From assembly GCA_010909165.1 (NCBI GenBank), contig VJWM01000361.1, forward strand, positions 1 through 39,585: a stretch of 39,585 nucleotides of DNA. The letters run 5' to 3'. Both the position numbers and the translations under genes were made by a program. The DNA comes from Anthoceros angustus. Its lineage: Eukaryota; Streptophyta; Anthocerotopsida; Anthocerotales; Anthocerotaceae. The notes beneath the pieces are model-generated. The model was not told the DNA's origin and did not search any database. It saw only the letters and a program-made list of their open reading frames with translations. Shown here piece by piece: positions 1 to 9,753 of the stretch; positions within the stretch are counted from its first letter, which is position 1, and the number at the start of each line of letters is the position of its first letter.

Positions 1-210
1 GAGGTGACAACAAGGAAGGACGACGACTTGCGTGAGTTTCTCTTTGAGAACATTATAACGAGGTATGGATGTCCTTTGGAGTTGGTCGGTGGCGGAGACT
101 CATTTCCTCAACTCAAGAATGGTGAGACTCTCACCACCTACTTCAACATTCATCGAAGACAACTCCTTACAATCCCAAAGCGAATGGTTTGATTTGAGAA
201 AACGATGTGT
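1..210 (+). pseudogene. Gypsy C integrase core, broken
   Basis: This is a remnant of a Ty3/gypsy integrase catalytic core, the enzyme that inserts element cDNA into the genome. The stretch FLFENIITRYGCPLELV matches FLYENIITRYGCPLQLV in the better-preserved integrase of element A (minus strand near 16,180). After it the reading frame shifts. The second catalytic Asp region (SDRGTHFLN in A) is degraded to a glycine-rich run. The segment TPYNPKANGL is readable in another frame near 163-192, and a stop falls before the expected catalytic Glu. The fragment runs off the left edge of the window. It is not functional. The family assignment is firm because the rest of the domain follows downstream. 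Confidence 0.85.
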
Positions 211-297
211 TGTCACAGTACAATCTTTACCAAGGTAAGCTGTGACTACATGTATGATTGGGACACTAAGCTTACATTCAAAGGCTATGGGCTTACA

Positions 298-675
298 GAG
301 ACAGAGAAGGTGACAACCAAGAAGACCCCTTATTATTTAACATATGGCATGTCTCTGTGATGCTAGTAGAATTTGAAGTACCACCTATAGAATCATGGAG
401 ATGAGCACGATGACGGTAGAGGATAGTCGGTGGCTAGATTAGAATCTTCATAGAGCAGAGGAACGCAGGGAAGATGCTTAAGAAGAAACTCAGCGAATTC
501 AGGAGCTTAGAAAGGATAGGCATGATGGGAAGTTGAGGAAGCAAGAAGCTATCATGGCCGGGGATTTGGTTCTTCTATATGATAGCCGTTATATGGACTT
601 CCCAGGGAAGCTTAGATTGAGATGGATGGGACCTTATGAGGTGGTGGCAGTGTATGAGAATGGATCCGTGCAACT
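298..675 (+). pseudogene. Gypsy C integrase C-terminal part, left half
   Basis: This continues the gypsy C integrase. A segment reading TPYYLTYGM...VEFEVPP (about 325-393) is the usual stretch after the DDE core. It is followed by a charged helix and by GDLVLLYDSRYMDF and LRLRWMGPYEVV (about 560-645), the hallmark C-terminal DNA-binding fold of gypsy integrases. The frame then reads NGSVQL and stops abruptly at 675, where the copia LTR begins. The domain continues beyond the copia element at 7,883. Several frame breaks and stops are present between 200 and 480. It is a pseudogene split by a later insertion. Confidence 0.85.
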
Positions 676-953
676 TGATGAAATATGACCTATTTAGGGC
701 ACTCTTCACTAGGGCACTTAAGGCTATTAATTAATTTAGTTCTTAGGGCTTTAGGTAGTTTAATGAGAAGAAGTTATTTACAACCACTTAGAGGTTAGAA
801 CTACTTATGGTTATAACCACCTTATGGTTATAACCACCAGCCTATATAAAGGCTTTGTACTTTCTATTATAATCAATGCATACGACTTTGTGCAAAGCTT
901 TCTACTCTGCTTGCTATGTTTTGCTACACCTAGAGCGCCTATGATTCTCATCA
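676..953 (+). mobile_element. Copia element 5' LTR
   Basis: This is a 278-bp long terminal repeat. It starts with TGATGA and ends with TCATCA, a terminal inverted repeat of the TG...CA type. A near-identical copy lies at 7,602-7,882; by eye the two differ at roughly 15 positions. A TATA box (CTATATAAAGG, near 841) gives a pol II promoter for the element. Directly after the LTR is a tRNA primer site, which identifies this as the 5' LTR of an element running rightward. The preceding bases CAACT pair with CAACC after the 3' LTR as a 5-bp target duplication with one change. Confidence 0.93.
842..850 (+). promoter_or_regulatory. TATA box in copia 5' LTR
   Basis: TATATAAAG lies about 105 bp before the end of the LTR, the usual place for the U3/R promoter of a short copia LTR. 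The same motif is kept in the 3' LTR near 7,770. Confidence 0.7.
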
Positions 954-968
954 TGGTATCAGCATTGC
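954..968 (+). promoter_or_regulatory. Copia primer-binding site (initiator Met tRNA)
   Basis: TGGTATCAGC immediately follows the 5' LTR. It matches the first ten bases of the standard plant initiator-methionine tRNA primer site (TGGTATCAGAGC) used by most Ty1/copia elements to start reverse transcription. The bases after the tenth diverge. Confidence 0.9.
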
Positions 969-2100
969 TCTCTATTTGCATTGGACAACTTGACATCGAT
1001 TCACTCTTCTTCTTCATCTTCTTCTTCATTTCTTTTAGAAGATGCATAGATTCTTTAGATTGCATGTCATAGATTGTCACATAGTTTGCCTTCCTTAATC
1101 TTCAATAATGCACACACAAGGCATCCAATCCTTGCTTCAATGCGATGGGTTCAATCCTCGCAAGCAAGGCTATTGGAAGAAGATTAAGGCGCAAGACAAG
1201 AGATAGAATATGGGAATGCAAAGATTAGAATTGCTAGGAAGTCTAGTAAGATGAGAGATTCCATACTTATTGCTAACTTCATTGGCTCTATTCTAATCAA
1301 AGTAGAAGATCAAGGAGGCGGAGATAGAAATTGCTAGAAGAAACTTGCTTACTATCTTTAGTTTAAGTCAAGTGAAAGCAATTCAACTCGCTCTTGATCA
1401 TATCCCAAATCTACAAGCGGTCCTCTTCCTCCGCTCCAATGCAGTTTACAACAACACAAGCAAGAAACTTCCCGATTAAATAAAGACTCTCGCCAGAGAA
1501 CCATAATCAACACACCCTACGCAACAAGCATAGAGGAGTTAGCAAGAGAAAAAGGTTTCTTCTTGTTTTGCTCCTTGCTGATATTTCCTGCATGATGATG
1601 AGGAAATGCGAGGCGCCCGCTCTCTAAGCCGCAATAGTGACCACACCGCAATGGCTGGTTCACGTGACGATCGAGAGGAGGCGGGGATCCACCCAAAGAT
1701 GAAGTACGACCTTGGTGGTGAATCACAACTATGGTGATGCTTAAGGAAAGGACAGATTCAATGGGCGGGCTTTGGCGCTGCCGCGCACGCACTTTTCCGC
1801 AATCGAACCTATGGACGCTATGGGTCCACACCAAACCACGTGGGGCTCGAGAGCAAAGAAACCGGGGCGCCGAGGATGAAAAAGCTCAAGACCTCATCGA
1901 TGGACTAGCCCTTAATATGGTAAGACAATGCGGTCAAGCAAAAACTTCTAACAGATGTGGGATCACCTTGCTCGATTATATTCTTCAAGAGATGTGATGA
2001 GTATGATGACCGCGATCATAACTGTCAATCAAGATGAAGGAATCGACTCGTCAACACCATATCAACACTTTCAACAAGCGATCTCAATATGAAGTCGCCA
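969..2100 (+). pseudogene. Copia gag remnant
   Basis: This region holds the capsid (gag) gene of the copia element, heavily decayed. The clearest part is 1,955-2,093, one open frame beginning MWDHLARLYSSRDVMSMM. It resembles the copia gag core motif 'LW(D)xL...Y(S/A)S' seen in plant elements. The stretch ahead of it (about 1,860-1,950) reads in a different frame. Between 969 and 1,860 I see only short broken frames and no confident domain. No zinc knuckle could be read before the protease. It is non-functional. Confidence 0.65.
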
Positions 2101-2599
2101 CCAACACCTCTGCCTCTCGAACTTGTTGCATTCCTTGTTCTCTTGATTTCCTCCCACCCTCCCATGGACCATTTCTCACCACCGCATCAGTGGTTAAGCC
2201 CAAAAGAATTGCGGTTTCGATGCGTGCAGACCTCGACATCGATGTCGCAGTAACTCATCAGCCATGATTCGAGAGGAGTCCAACATGAGCCAGTCGACCC
2301 GTCCGGCCGGGTGATGTACTGTTGGAAGAGGCAGAGGAAGAGGGCAAAAGTTCCCTTCCAATAGAACCTTATTCCACACCAAACAAATATCATGGCCGAA
2401 TCCAACTCTTCCACCTTCCGAGAGGTACCAAAAAGAGTGGAATTATTTGTAATTGGTGCGTAATACTAATCACATGGAAAAGGACGTAGAAAGAAGAAGA
2501 ATGGGAACCTAGATCCGAGGCCCGCATGTTGCTTGTAGAAACACTCTTCATCAACAACACGTGTGCTCACTATTTGCCTTGCATCCTCTAAGCACGCAA

Positions 2600-2660
2600 C
2601 GCTATTGGTACACGGACGATTGGAGCAACATCACATATATCGCTACAACAAAGACTCCTT
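2600..2660 (+). pseudogene. Copia aspartic protease active site remnant
   Basis: WYTD is followed, after a one-frame slip, by GATSHI. Together these give the copia protease signature WxxD(S/T)GAxxHI, whose Asp is the catalytic residue of the retropepsin fold. The frameshift falls within the active-site triplet. The rest of the protease is not readable with confidence. Confidence 0.7.
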
Positions 2661-2899
2661 TGAGTCATATACCTGACCACAAAGCCATCCGACTGTTCTC
2701 CGGCGATGATCACAACCTTCCATAGCGGGACTAGGTTACATTGTACTCGATGTGATTCGGTCGACTCTTCATCTTCACCAAGTCCTCCATGTTCTGCCAT
2801 GTGCAAAACCTAGTGTCACGCTAGTCTTTGCAAAGAACATACCATGCGTCCTTTTATATGCCGATAGTTGTTCCTTTCCTACCTCAAGAATAGAACACA

Positions 2900-3060
2900 C
2901 ACTTGACCGGCATCTTAGAAGATGGACTCTATAGATTGTCACCAAAGTAGGAGCCACACATTCCTCAATGTAGCCTCCCAACATTACGCACAACACACAC
3001 GATGCTCGGCATTGTAGATTAGGTCACCCTAATAGTCGGGGTTACTCCAAATGTCTAGAG
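2900..3060 (+). pseudogene. Copia GAG-pre-integrase / integrase zinc region
   Basis: ILEDGLYRLSPK (about 2,909-2,946) is the typical end of the GAG-pre-integrase segment. RHCRLGHPNSRGYS (about 3,006-3,050) corresponds to the WHxRLGHP motif of the integrase zinc-binding domain, with both histidines kept. Frames change between the two motifs. This places the start of the integrase here. Confidence 0.8.
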
Positions 3061-3084
3061 ACAACCTCAGACGAATACACCCTG

Positions 3085-3790
3085 CTCTCCAAGGTTCACT
3101 TAGATTGGTGCAAACGTGTCCTCACAAACGTCACAGAACCTTTCAAAATCCATCTCCTCAAGGGCCAAGTCACCTTTAGAGATAGTACAGAGCATTTGTG
3201 GACCCTCTCTACACCCTCCTTCAAGGTAGTAGATACTTCTTAATCACCGACGATTATTCCCGTTTGCTCTCCTACATCCTCACACAAAGAGTGAAACTTA
3301 TCGCTTTTTCAAGGATTACATGGCATGGCGGAAAACTACCAGATCACAAACTCAAGACCTTACGTTCAAAACGGTGGAGAGTTTATATCTCATAGATTTG
3401 CTGAATTTTGTCGAATCAAGGCGAGGCTCAACAATTAAGTGTAGTATACACCTCAAAGAAAATGGCGTGAAAATAAGAATCTCCGCCTCCAAGAGATTAC
3501 AGGTTACTGTTAACACAAGCTAACTTATCCAAAGCTTATTGGGCCGAGGCCCTCCTTACAACCTATCTCATGAATCGCCGACTTCCTCGTTCAAGGTATG
3601 ACTCCATATGAAGCATTCACGGCAACAAGCCTTCCATAGATCACCTTGATTTTGGCTCTCCCGCATATGTCTTTATCCCTAAAGTACAACGCAAGAAGTT
3701 AGATCCAAAAGCTGCCAAATATCTATTTGGCTACACACCATCAAAGGTTACAAGCTATTTGAACCCACAACACTAAGCTTATATATGCGA
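3085..3790 (+). pseudogene. Copia integrase, broken
   Basis: This is the integrase catalytic core and C-terminal part. Readable pieces in order are YFLITDDYSR (about 3,232-3,265, with the first catalytic Asp), YVQNGGEFISHRFAEFCRIK (about 3,361-3,420, in the DNGGE position that normally holds the second Asp and a conserved Glu), NLRLQEITR and AYWAEALLTTYLMNRRLP (about 3,475-3,590), then GNKPSIDHL, KLDPKAAKYLFGYTPS and GYKLFEP. Several one-base slips separate these blocks. The Asp of the second motif appears lost. It is a classic copia integrase in order and content but not functional. Confidence 0.88.
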
Positions 3791-3799
3791 GTGTTACTT

Positions 3800-4170
3800 T
3801 TCATGAGTCTTACCTCTTTTCCCAGCAGTGGGGCTGGTACATCCGAGACGTCTCTTCAAGAGCCCTCGATACCTCCTCATTTGATGATCGATTATATCAC
3901 TCAATTTCAATTCACGCTCTACGTGTTCCGTAGTTGAACCTCTCAGGAGGAGGAGGAGTTAGCATCTATTCCACACGATGGCGACAACATTCAAGTCGAG
4001 GAGCCAGAGACACTCTTTATGAAGAGCATGATGACCCTCCTGAATGACATGGAGCACCATGATCCTATTGATGTTCCCTGCCCAAAGTGGAAGATGCACC
4101 GGAACCTACACAAAGGTACAACTTAAGAACCCGCCCCGCAATCTGGACCAGGATGGAAGGAACCTCCTTT
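3800..4170 (+). other. Copia integrase-RT spacer
   Basis: This variable linker lies between integrase and reverse transcriptase. One frame reads an acidic, proline-containing stretch (EEEELASIP, MEHHDPIDVP) followed by YNLRTRP, the usual hinge just before copia RT. No other domain is recognised. Confidence 0.6.
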
Positions 4171-4179
4171 AGGATATCT

Positions 4180-5010
4180 AGCTGTTTTGATGATCCTCTT
4201 CCCCTGTCACTTTACTCACAAGGCATATACAAGGCAACCATAGATCCGTAAGAACCTCTTACCTTAAAACAAGCTTTCTCTTCTCAAAAAACCTTATGGA
4301 AGGTAGGTAGATTAAGATATAACTCTCTCATTAGTAACTCTACATGGGAATTGGTTAAGCCACCTAAGGGTAGGAAGATAGTCAGCAAATGGGTATTCAA
4401 AATTAAGAGAAAAGGAGATGGTTCCATTGAGAGATACAAAGCACGCCTTGTGGCGATTCACCCGAGACCGGGTTTAGATTACCTCCCATGGCCACATTCG
4501 CCCAAAGAGCAAGTTTGCTTCCCTTAGAATAATCTTCGCTAATGTGACCATCATGATCTTGAGCTCCATATGATGGATGTGAAGACAAGATATCTCTATG
4601 GCCGTCTTCAAGAAGAAATCTACATGAAACAGCTCAAGGTTATGAGGTTAAAGGCAAGGAAGATTGGGTATGCAGACTAATTAAAGGCTTGTATGGCCTT
4701 AAACTGCGTAAAAATTGGAATATGGACATACATGTGAAACTCATCAAAGAGGCTTCCGCAAAGTGATGCATGCATGTATATCCTAATATCGCAATGATAC
4801 CTTTTACTTATTGCTCTCATTTGTCGACGTATTCATGGCCACAAACTCTCTTACTCTCCTAGCCGAGATCAAAAGGCGGCTCAAGACTTTTATGAAATGT
4901 CCGATTTAGGAGAAATGACATATGCACTTGGTGTCAACATTATTAGAGATCGAGCAAACAAGACTCGAGTATTGTTCAAACCAAGTACATTAAAGAAAGT
5001 TTAACCAAGT
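4180..5010 (+). pseudogene. Copia reverse transcriptase, broken
   Basis: This is the RT domain of the copia polyprotein, which copies the RNA genome. Readable blocks are STWELVKPPKGRKIVSKWVF and DGSIERYKARLVA (about 4,335-4,455), DVKTRYLYGRLQEEIYMKQ (about 4,575-4,635, first catalytic Asp), VCRLIKGLYGLK (about 4,668-4,703), and the active-site loop reading SFVDVFMATNS in place of the expected YVDD (about 4,815-4,850). MSDLGEMTYALGV follows near 4,900. Frames switch at least four times and the second Asp of YVDD is missing, so it is dead. Confidence 0.9.
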
Positions 5011-5760
5011 TTGGACTTGAAGATGCGAAACCCTACACCTTTGCTAGCGGTCGGGCTTACCATGGATATGAGTCCAAAGACAAGACAAGATAAGTTGGAA
5101 ATGTCAACTCCCATATCGACATCTTTGTTGGCACACTTATATATTTATCCAACTTCACACGACCGGATATATCTTCAAGTCGGCTCATTCAATTCGAGAA
5201 CCACAGGCGTGAACACCGGATGTCAACTAATATTCGATACCTCAAGGGTACCATGCACAGGATTGACATTCAAGTATACACCGAGCATAAAGACGTTGAC
5301 ATTAACGATTACCGCCGACTATGCTGGTGACCACTGGGCAGATCCCGTGTAATTACGTCTTTGCCATTGGGGAGCACCGATATCCTGGTCAAGTAAGAAA
5401 CAACCAACCATAGCCTTGTCCAAGACCGAGTGAGTATAGAGTACAACCCTCACTAAAGACATAGTATGGACTAGGCTAACCTTGAGTGAACTTCATCACA
5501 AGCGGAAAAGCCCACCTTGTTGTTGAGTGTTGATGAGCTATAGCCTTGTCAAGGAACCTCTTCCACTCTAGAACTAAACATATTGTCATTAATATCGTAG
5601 AGAAAATAGAGGATAAAACTATAGATATTAGTTATGTTCAAACTTTAGATAATAAATTTATTAACAAAGTCACTAGGCATTGGCATAGGAAACATATGAA
5701 ATGTTTAGGTATATTGGACACATTGTCTAAGCCTCCACTATAGTTCATCCTAGCCTAAAT
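5011..5760 (+). pseudogene. Copia RNase H and C-terminus, broken
   Basis: This region holds the end of RT and the RNase H domain. GTLIYLSNFTRPDI (about 5,125-5,168), ADYAGDHWADP (about 5,316-5,350), FAIGEH and a frame-shifted 'APISW' plus KKQPTIALSKTE (about 5,360-5,430) match the copia RNase H block. The final stretch (HSRTKHI near 5,564, IDISYVQTLDN near 5,620, LGILDTLSKPPL) is the standard copia C-terminus up to the stop at 5,741-5,743. The coding part of the element ends here, 1.85 kb before the 3' LTR. Confidence 0.87.
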
Positions 5761-7590
5761 TGGTCTACTTAAGATAACCTTAGTAATCCAATATTCTATT
5801 CTAAGTCTTGAACAATCATCCTCAATCTTAACATAGGCCATTGGCATCCTCTCCTTCATACATAGTTGAGGTGCTCTCTAGAAAATAATATTAAAATATT
5901 AAATAATATTTTGCTAATTAAAACTTTTCATATTCTCTTAACATCAAGAATACTCACGATAGACATGGATCATATGCCCGGAAATTCTTCACAACAAAGT
6001 ATACATAACCCGTATCATATGTATCTTAGTTTCACGGCAAACATAGGAGCATGGAGTGCGTCAGCCGATTCCTTCATATTAGTGATTATATAGATGAGCT
6101 TCACATCATCACCCTTGGGATATATGCCGGTTTCGAGAATCCTATGTTTCCTATTCTATGTTTTTCTTGAGGTAAAAGAAACCTAAAATGGGCAAGATTT
6201 TAGCAAGAGAAAATAAGTTAGAACACCTTTTAGAGTCACAAAAGCATGTCTACCTTTTCATTTTTCTCATTTTCTTCATTTTCCATTTCATTTTCCTTTT
6301 TCCCATAATTTTCCATACATAAATCTGCGAAAATAGTATCAGAAAATTCATCACAATTAATATTTTTGAAACTGGAAAATGGTCATTTGAAGATGCCCAC
6401 AAACGGGCTTACAACTAGGTGCCTCTCCTCATGACAAAGGGGGCATCACTGCCTCCTCAACACTGACAAGGGGGAATGCCTTGCTATACCATGTCGCTAT
6501 CTTACTTGAGATTTCAGCCTCCCTTCACAGAAGGGAAGTCCTTCAATGAAGATTCTTCCGAGGCACTTGTATCGATAAGAGAACAATCTCGCGATTTCTT
6601 CCTCACAGCTTTAGAAATCTTCCTCGACGATCTCTCACACACGATTGTGATGGCGACATGCCGCAGCTTGGAGCAAAGTGTTGGCTTGGGATTAGCGTAG
6701 CACTTTTGAGACATTGAGACAAGACATGCGAAGATCTTTCTTTAATCTCCGGCTTGGGTGAGACACTCCCGCATATGGCAGCACTCACACATCAATCGCG
6801 ATCTTCAAGACTGCAGGAACAAATTCCACCTCTCCCGGTGACTTCAACCTCTACACGAGCTCCTTCATCCATCCCACGGAAAACGTGGTGGGCTCTCCAC
6901 AAAGGTTGGAATCCATTTAGATGCGGTGGAGGATCACTGTGGTGCACGAGTGGGGCGCCCCGCCCCTCGGCGGTCCCTTCCGTGGCTGCACCCCTCTTCT
7001 TTCTTTTTCCATCAGCTGCGGGTTGGCACACACCTACTTGCGTAATCGGCACCACGCAGTGATCCAGCACATGGGCGGAGGAGCGCGCCGACCCGCCCGG
7101 TGGCCCCGCGCTCCCGGGCGCCTGCACCCCACCAGTTTTTGTCCGGCGCAAACAAGTTCTTTGTGTTTCATGAGCGGGAGGAGGCGGGAGGCGGGAGGCG
7201 GGAGGCGAGGAGGAGGAATAAAACCGTATGAGGAGGGTACATAATGCCCCCATGGGCATACGGACGGCCATCATATGGCCCGGGCCGTTGCTCATTAAAT
7301 AAACCTTTTCACCTTTTTTTACCCCTTTTAAGTTTTTGTTTAACTTTTACCTATGGTTTCTACTAAGATTAACCTAGTTTAAGTTTTACTTTTATCTTTT
7401 TACCTTGTTTAGGAATTTACCATTTCCTAATTAAGTTTTTGGTAATTAATTTTGATTACATTAAATTCTGCTTAAATGTAACTTAAGCCAGTTTTAATTG
7501 TTTTCTTAGTTAGCGGATAGCTTTCAAGTTAGTGGGAGCTAACTAGCCTTTTAGTCTCATTTGAAGCTATTTCTTCACACCTAGTTCATA
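5761..7590 (+). other. Copia long 3' untranslated tail of unknown origin
   Basis: About 1.83 kb separates the copia pol stop from the polypurine tract, far longer than the usual short 3' UTR of such elements. Its parts differ sharply. The segment 5,761-6,420 is AT-rich with T-rich runs. The segment 6,430-6,900 is moderate in composition with a 74-codon open frame at 6,476-6,700. The segment 6,940-7,230 is GC-rich and ends in a GGGAGGC microrepeat. The segment 7,270-7,600 is AT-rich again. I recognise no protein domain. It could be a captured host fragment or an old insertion inside the element. Confidence 0.5.
7165..7222 (+). repeat. GGGAGGC microsatellite-like tract
   Basis: Several back-to-back copies of a 7-bp purine-rich unit (GGGAGGC) with flanking GAGGAGG lie within the GC-rich part of the copia tail. 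No coding signal is attached to it. Confidence 0.75.
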
Positions 7591-7601
7591 GTGAGTGGGA
7601 G
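7591..7601 (+). promoter_or_regulatory. Copia polypurine tract
   Basis: GTGAGTGGGAG abuts the first TG of the 3' LTR. This purine-rich tract is where plus-strand DNA synthesis would be primed. Confidence 0.75.
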
Positions 7602-7882
7602 TGATGAAATATGACCTATTTAGGGCACTCTTCACTAGGGCACCTAAGGCTATTAATTAATTTAGTTCTTAGGGCTTTAGGTAGTTTAATGAGTAGTTAG
7701 TTGTTACAACCACTTAGAGGTTAGAACTACTTATGGTTACAACCACCTTATGGTTATAACCACCTAGCCTATATAAAGGCTTTGTACTTTCTATTATAAT
7801 CAATGCATACAACTTTTTGTGCAAAGCTTTCTACTATCCCTTGCTATGTTTTGCTACACCTAGGCGGCTATGATTCTCATCA
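7602..7882 (+). mobile_element. Copia element 3' LTR
   Basis: This 281-bp LTR is nearly identical to 676-953, with the same TGATGA...TCATCA ends and the same TATA box. It is preceded by the polypurine tract and followed by CAACC, the partner of CAACT before the 5' LTR. The roughly 5 percent divergence between the two LTRs, together with the broken pol, indicates an old insertion rather than a recent one. Confidence 0.93.
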
Positions 7883-7986
7883 CAACCGTGTCTTTGGATG
7901 GGATTGGCCAACTAGAGTGAATGGGTGGAAGGTTAAGAAGTACCTTCAGAGAGATGTTCTTGAGGACGCAAACAGTGAGGAGGGAG
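7883..7986 (+). pseudogene. Gypsy C integrase end, right half
   Basis: After the copia 3' LTR the gypsy C polyprotein resumes as FGWDWPTRVNGWKVKKYL. This matches PTRVNGWRVKKYH at the end of element B (near 31,533-31,580). It is the continuation of the block that stops at NGSVQL at 675. The end of the frame overlaps a purine tract at 7,975-7,986 and the start of the LTR. Confidence 0.85.
7975..7986 (+). promoter_or_regulatory. Gypsy C polypurine tract
   Basis: GTGAGGAGGGAG is followed by TATGTGGAA. The same arrangement (purine tract plus TATGTGG) ends the pol genes of element A (minus, 15,511-15,525), element B (31,607-31,618) and element D (35,577-35,590), which marks the pol/LTR border in all four. 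Confidence 0.7.
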
Positions 7987-8605
7987 TATGTGGAACGCAA
8001 AAGTTTGGGCAACTAGCTTAAATGAGTTCGTTTTGAAGGCACTCTTTGCTAGAAATGGTTTGGTGAAGACATGCAAGGAAATTTTTGCTCCTTTTGAGCG
8101 GGAGTTGTAGGACCATGTCGGGAAGGCAGAGGATATGCAGGAAAAGAAACGGGTCAAAACGACCTGGTGAGGAGAAAAGGTAACCTACATGAGTGGTAGG
8201 AGGTGTCCTACCACCGTGAAACTCCTACCATGGTAGACGAGGGTAGGAGAGATCCTACCACCGTGGGAGAATGACCACTGCTAATGTTTTGATCACCTAC
8301 CAGGGAATAGCTCCTACCATGGTAGGAGAGGGTAGGAAGGTATCCTACCGTGGAGTAACTCCTACCGTGGTAGGAGAAAGGGAAAACGCCTACCATGGTA
8401 GGAGGATGTCCTACCACCGTAGGAGATAGGTTCTAAGGAAGGTAGCTTATGTTTTAGGCGGATAGGCTTGCTATATATAGAGTCTTTTAGTGGACTAGAT
8501 AAATAGGCCAAAATAGGTAATTAAGAAATTAGAGGCTAATTTTCAGTAATTAGAAATTAGAAAAATAGGGAAATTGGTATTTTAGTATAAGGAAATTAGG
8601 AAACT
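7987..8605 (+). mobile_element. Gypsy C LTR (limits approximate)
   Basis: The LTR begins at TATGTGG after the polypurine tract. Its first bases (TATGTGGAA...AAAGTTTGGGCA) resemble the LTR start of element D at 35,591. It contains a palindromic array (8,190-8,440) and a TATA box, TATATATAG at 8,472-8,480, followed by an AT-rich segment to about 8,600. The right border is not certain; no primer site was found directly after it. Confidence 0.55.
8190..8440 (+). repeat. Array of palindromic TACCATGGTA motifs in LTR
   Basis: This cluster contains many imperfect copies of the 18-bp perfect palindrome CTCCTACCATGGTAGGAG and its variants (TACCACCGT, TACCGTGGTAGG). Spacing is irregular, about 15-45 bp. 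It lies just upstream of the LTR TATA box, so it may be a promoter or hairpin array. A related array lies at 10,612-10,795. Confidence 0.8.
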
Positions 8606-8611
8606 AACATC

Positions 8612-9680
8612 AATGGTGAGAAAGGGGCCACGTGGCACACATCCAAGGGCAGGATAGAATGGTAGTTACTTTTCTAACCCTTGGGTGACTTATAAAAGTG
8701 GTGCAGTGGAGGCCACAACTCGAAACTTGAGGAGGCGGCCTCACGGCAGGCCCACACCTCAAGCTTCCAAGGCCCCATACAACGCCGTACACACGCCCGT
8801 GTTGAGGAGGAGGAGAGCAAGGGCAAGGAGGCGAAATCCAGCGCCCAAGAGAGGAAGAAGGAGGAAAAGAGGAAGAAGGAGGAAAAGAGGAAGAGAAGGG
8901 AGAAGAAGGTTGGGCGCAACCCAACACTTGCCAAGCTCGTGAGGGTGCCTAGGAGGGTGGAGCGTGGCAAGATTGCTAGGAAACCGTGCAGAAGGCGCCC
9001 AAGAGAGCAAGGGCAAGGAGGCCACAACTCGAAACTTGAGGAGGAGGAGAAAAGGTAACCTACATGAGTGGTAGGAGAAAGCGTTTGCAAGGAGAAAGGG
9101 GCCACGTGGCACACATCCAAGGGCAAGGACCTTTGAGCTGTGAGCAAGAGCAAATCGAGGAGGAGAGCAAGGGCAAGGAGGTAGTAGCCAAGGAAGGAGA
9201 AGGAGGCGCAAGCTCGGCAAGGAGGCGAAATCCGCGCGCCCAAGAGAGGAAGAAGGAGGAAAAGAGGAAGAGAAGGGAGAAGAAGGTTGGGCGCAACACT
9301 TGCCAAGCTCGTGAGGGTGCCTAGGAGGGTGGAGCGTGGCAAGATTGCTAGGAAACCGTGCAGAAGGGCTCCTAAATTGCTGGCGGTGTAAGAGTCCGTG
9401 GGGAATTTTGTGAGCTTTCTCTTGCAGGAGAAATCGGGTCTGGGACGCCAAGGTGTAAGGACTGCAGGAGGAGAGCAAGGGCAAGGACCTTTGAGCTGTG
9501 AGCAAGAGCAAATCGAGGAGGAGAAAGCGTTTGCAAGGATAAGGCTGGCGGTCTGCGAGGTGCAGGAGAGGCATCACTTTTCTTCAATTTCGTGCAAGTA
9601 CTAACCAAGGAGGCCATGACCAAGCCATGACCAAGCCTACCATGACCAAGGGCAAGGAGGTAGTAGCTAAGGAAGGAGCG
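8612..9680 (+). repeat. Patchwork of shuffled direct repeats, Lys/Glu-rich coding
   Basis: Blocks recur in shuffled order: about 8,835-9,007 recurs at 9,225-9,372; 8,612-8,650 at 9,094-9,127; 9,123-9,165 at 9,480-9,523; and the start of 8,180-8,201 at 9,054-9,076. One plus-strand frame reads Lys/Glu/Arg-rich protein (ERKKEEKRK..., then LAKLVRVPRRVERGKIARKP, present twice), probably the start of a gag-like gene. Long proline- and leucine-rich frames on the minus strand are mirror images of this low-complexity coding strand, not genes. Confidence 0.7.
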
Positions 9681-9753
9681 TCCACCAAGGAGGTGGCGCA
9701 GGAGGCAAGAGGTCTAAGGCGGGAGGATCGAGACCGGAGGGTGGAAATTTGAC

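Larger units (their letters stand above)
676..7882 (+). mobile_element. Full-length degenerate Ty1/copia element
   Basis: This 7.2-kb element has both LTRs, an initiator-Met primer site, gag, protease, integrase, RT and RNase H in the copia order (integrase before RT), a long 3' tail and a polypurine tract. All coding domains are frameshifted, so it could not move on its own. It sits inside the integrase C-terminus of a gypsy element, whose reading frame resumes directly after the 3' LTR. Confidence 0.92.

Noticed and set aside
954-968. A tRNA gene at the primer site
   Set aside because: Only the complement of the tRNA 3' end is present; no acceptor stem, anticodon loop or A/B boxes follow.
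6792-7295. A 167-codon minus-strand open frame in the copia tail as a captured gene or env
   Set aside because: It is GC-rich, His/Pro/Gly-heavy, has no recognisable domain, signal peptide or membrane segment, and overlaps equally long plus-strand frames.
8190-8440. Palindromic TACCATGGTA array as a CRISPR array
   Set aside because: The repeats are imperfect, irregularly spaced, lack spacers of constant length, have no cas genes, and occur in plant retroelement DNA.
8674-9577. Long minus-strand open frames rich in Leu/Ser/Pro opposite the Lys/Glu-rich repeats
   Set aside because: They are antisense images of low-complexity purine-rich DNA, repeat with the same block structure, and show no domain.
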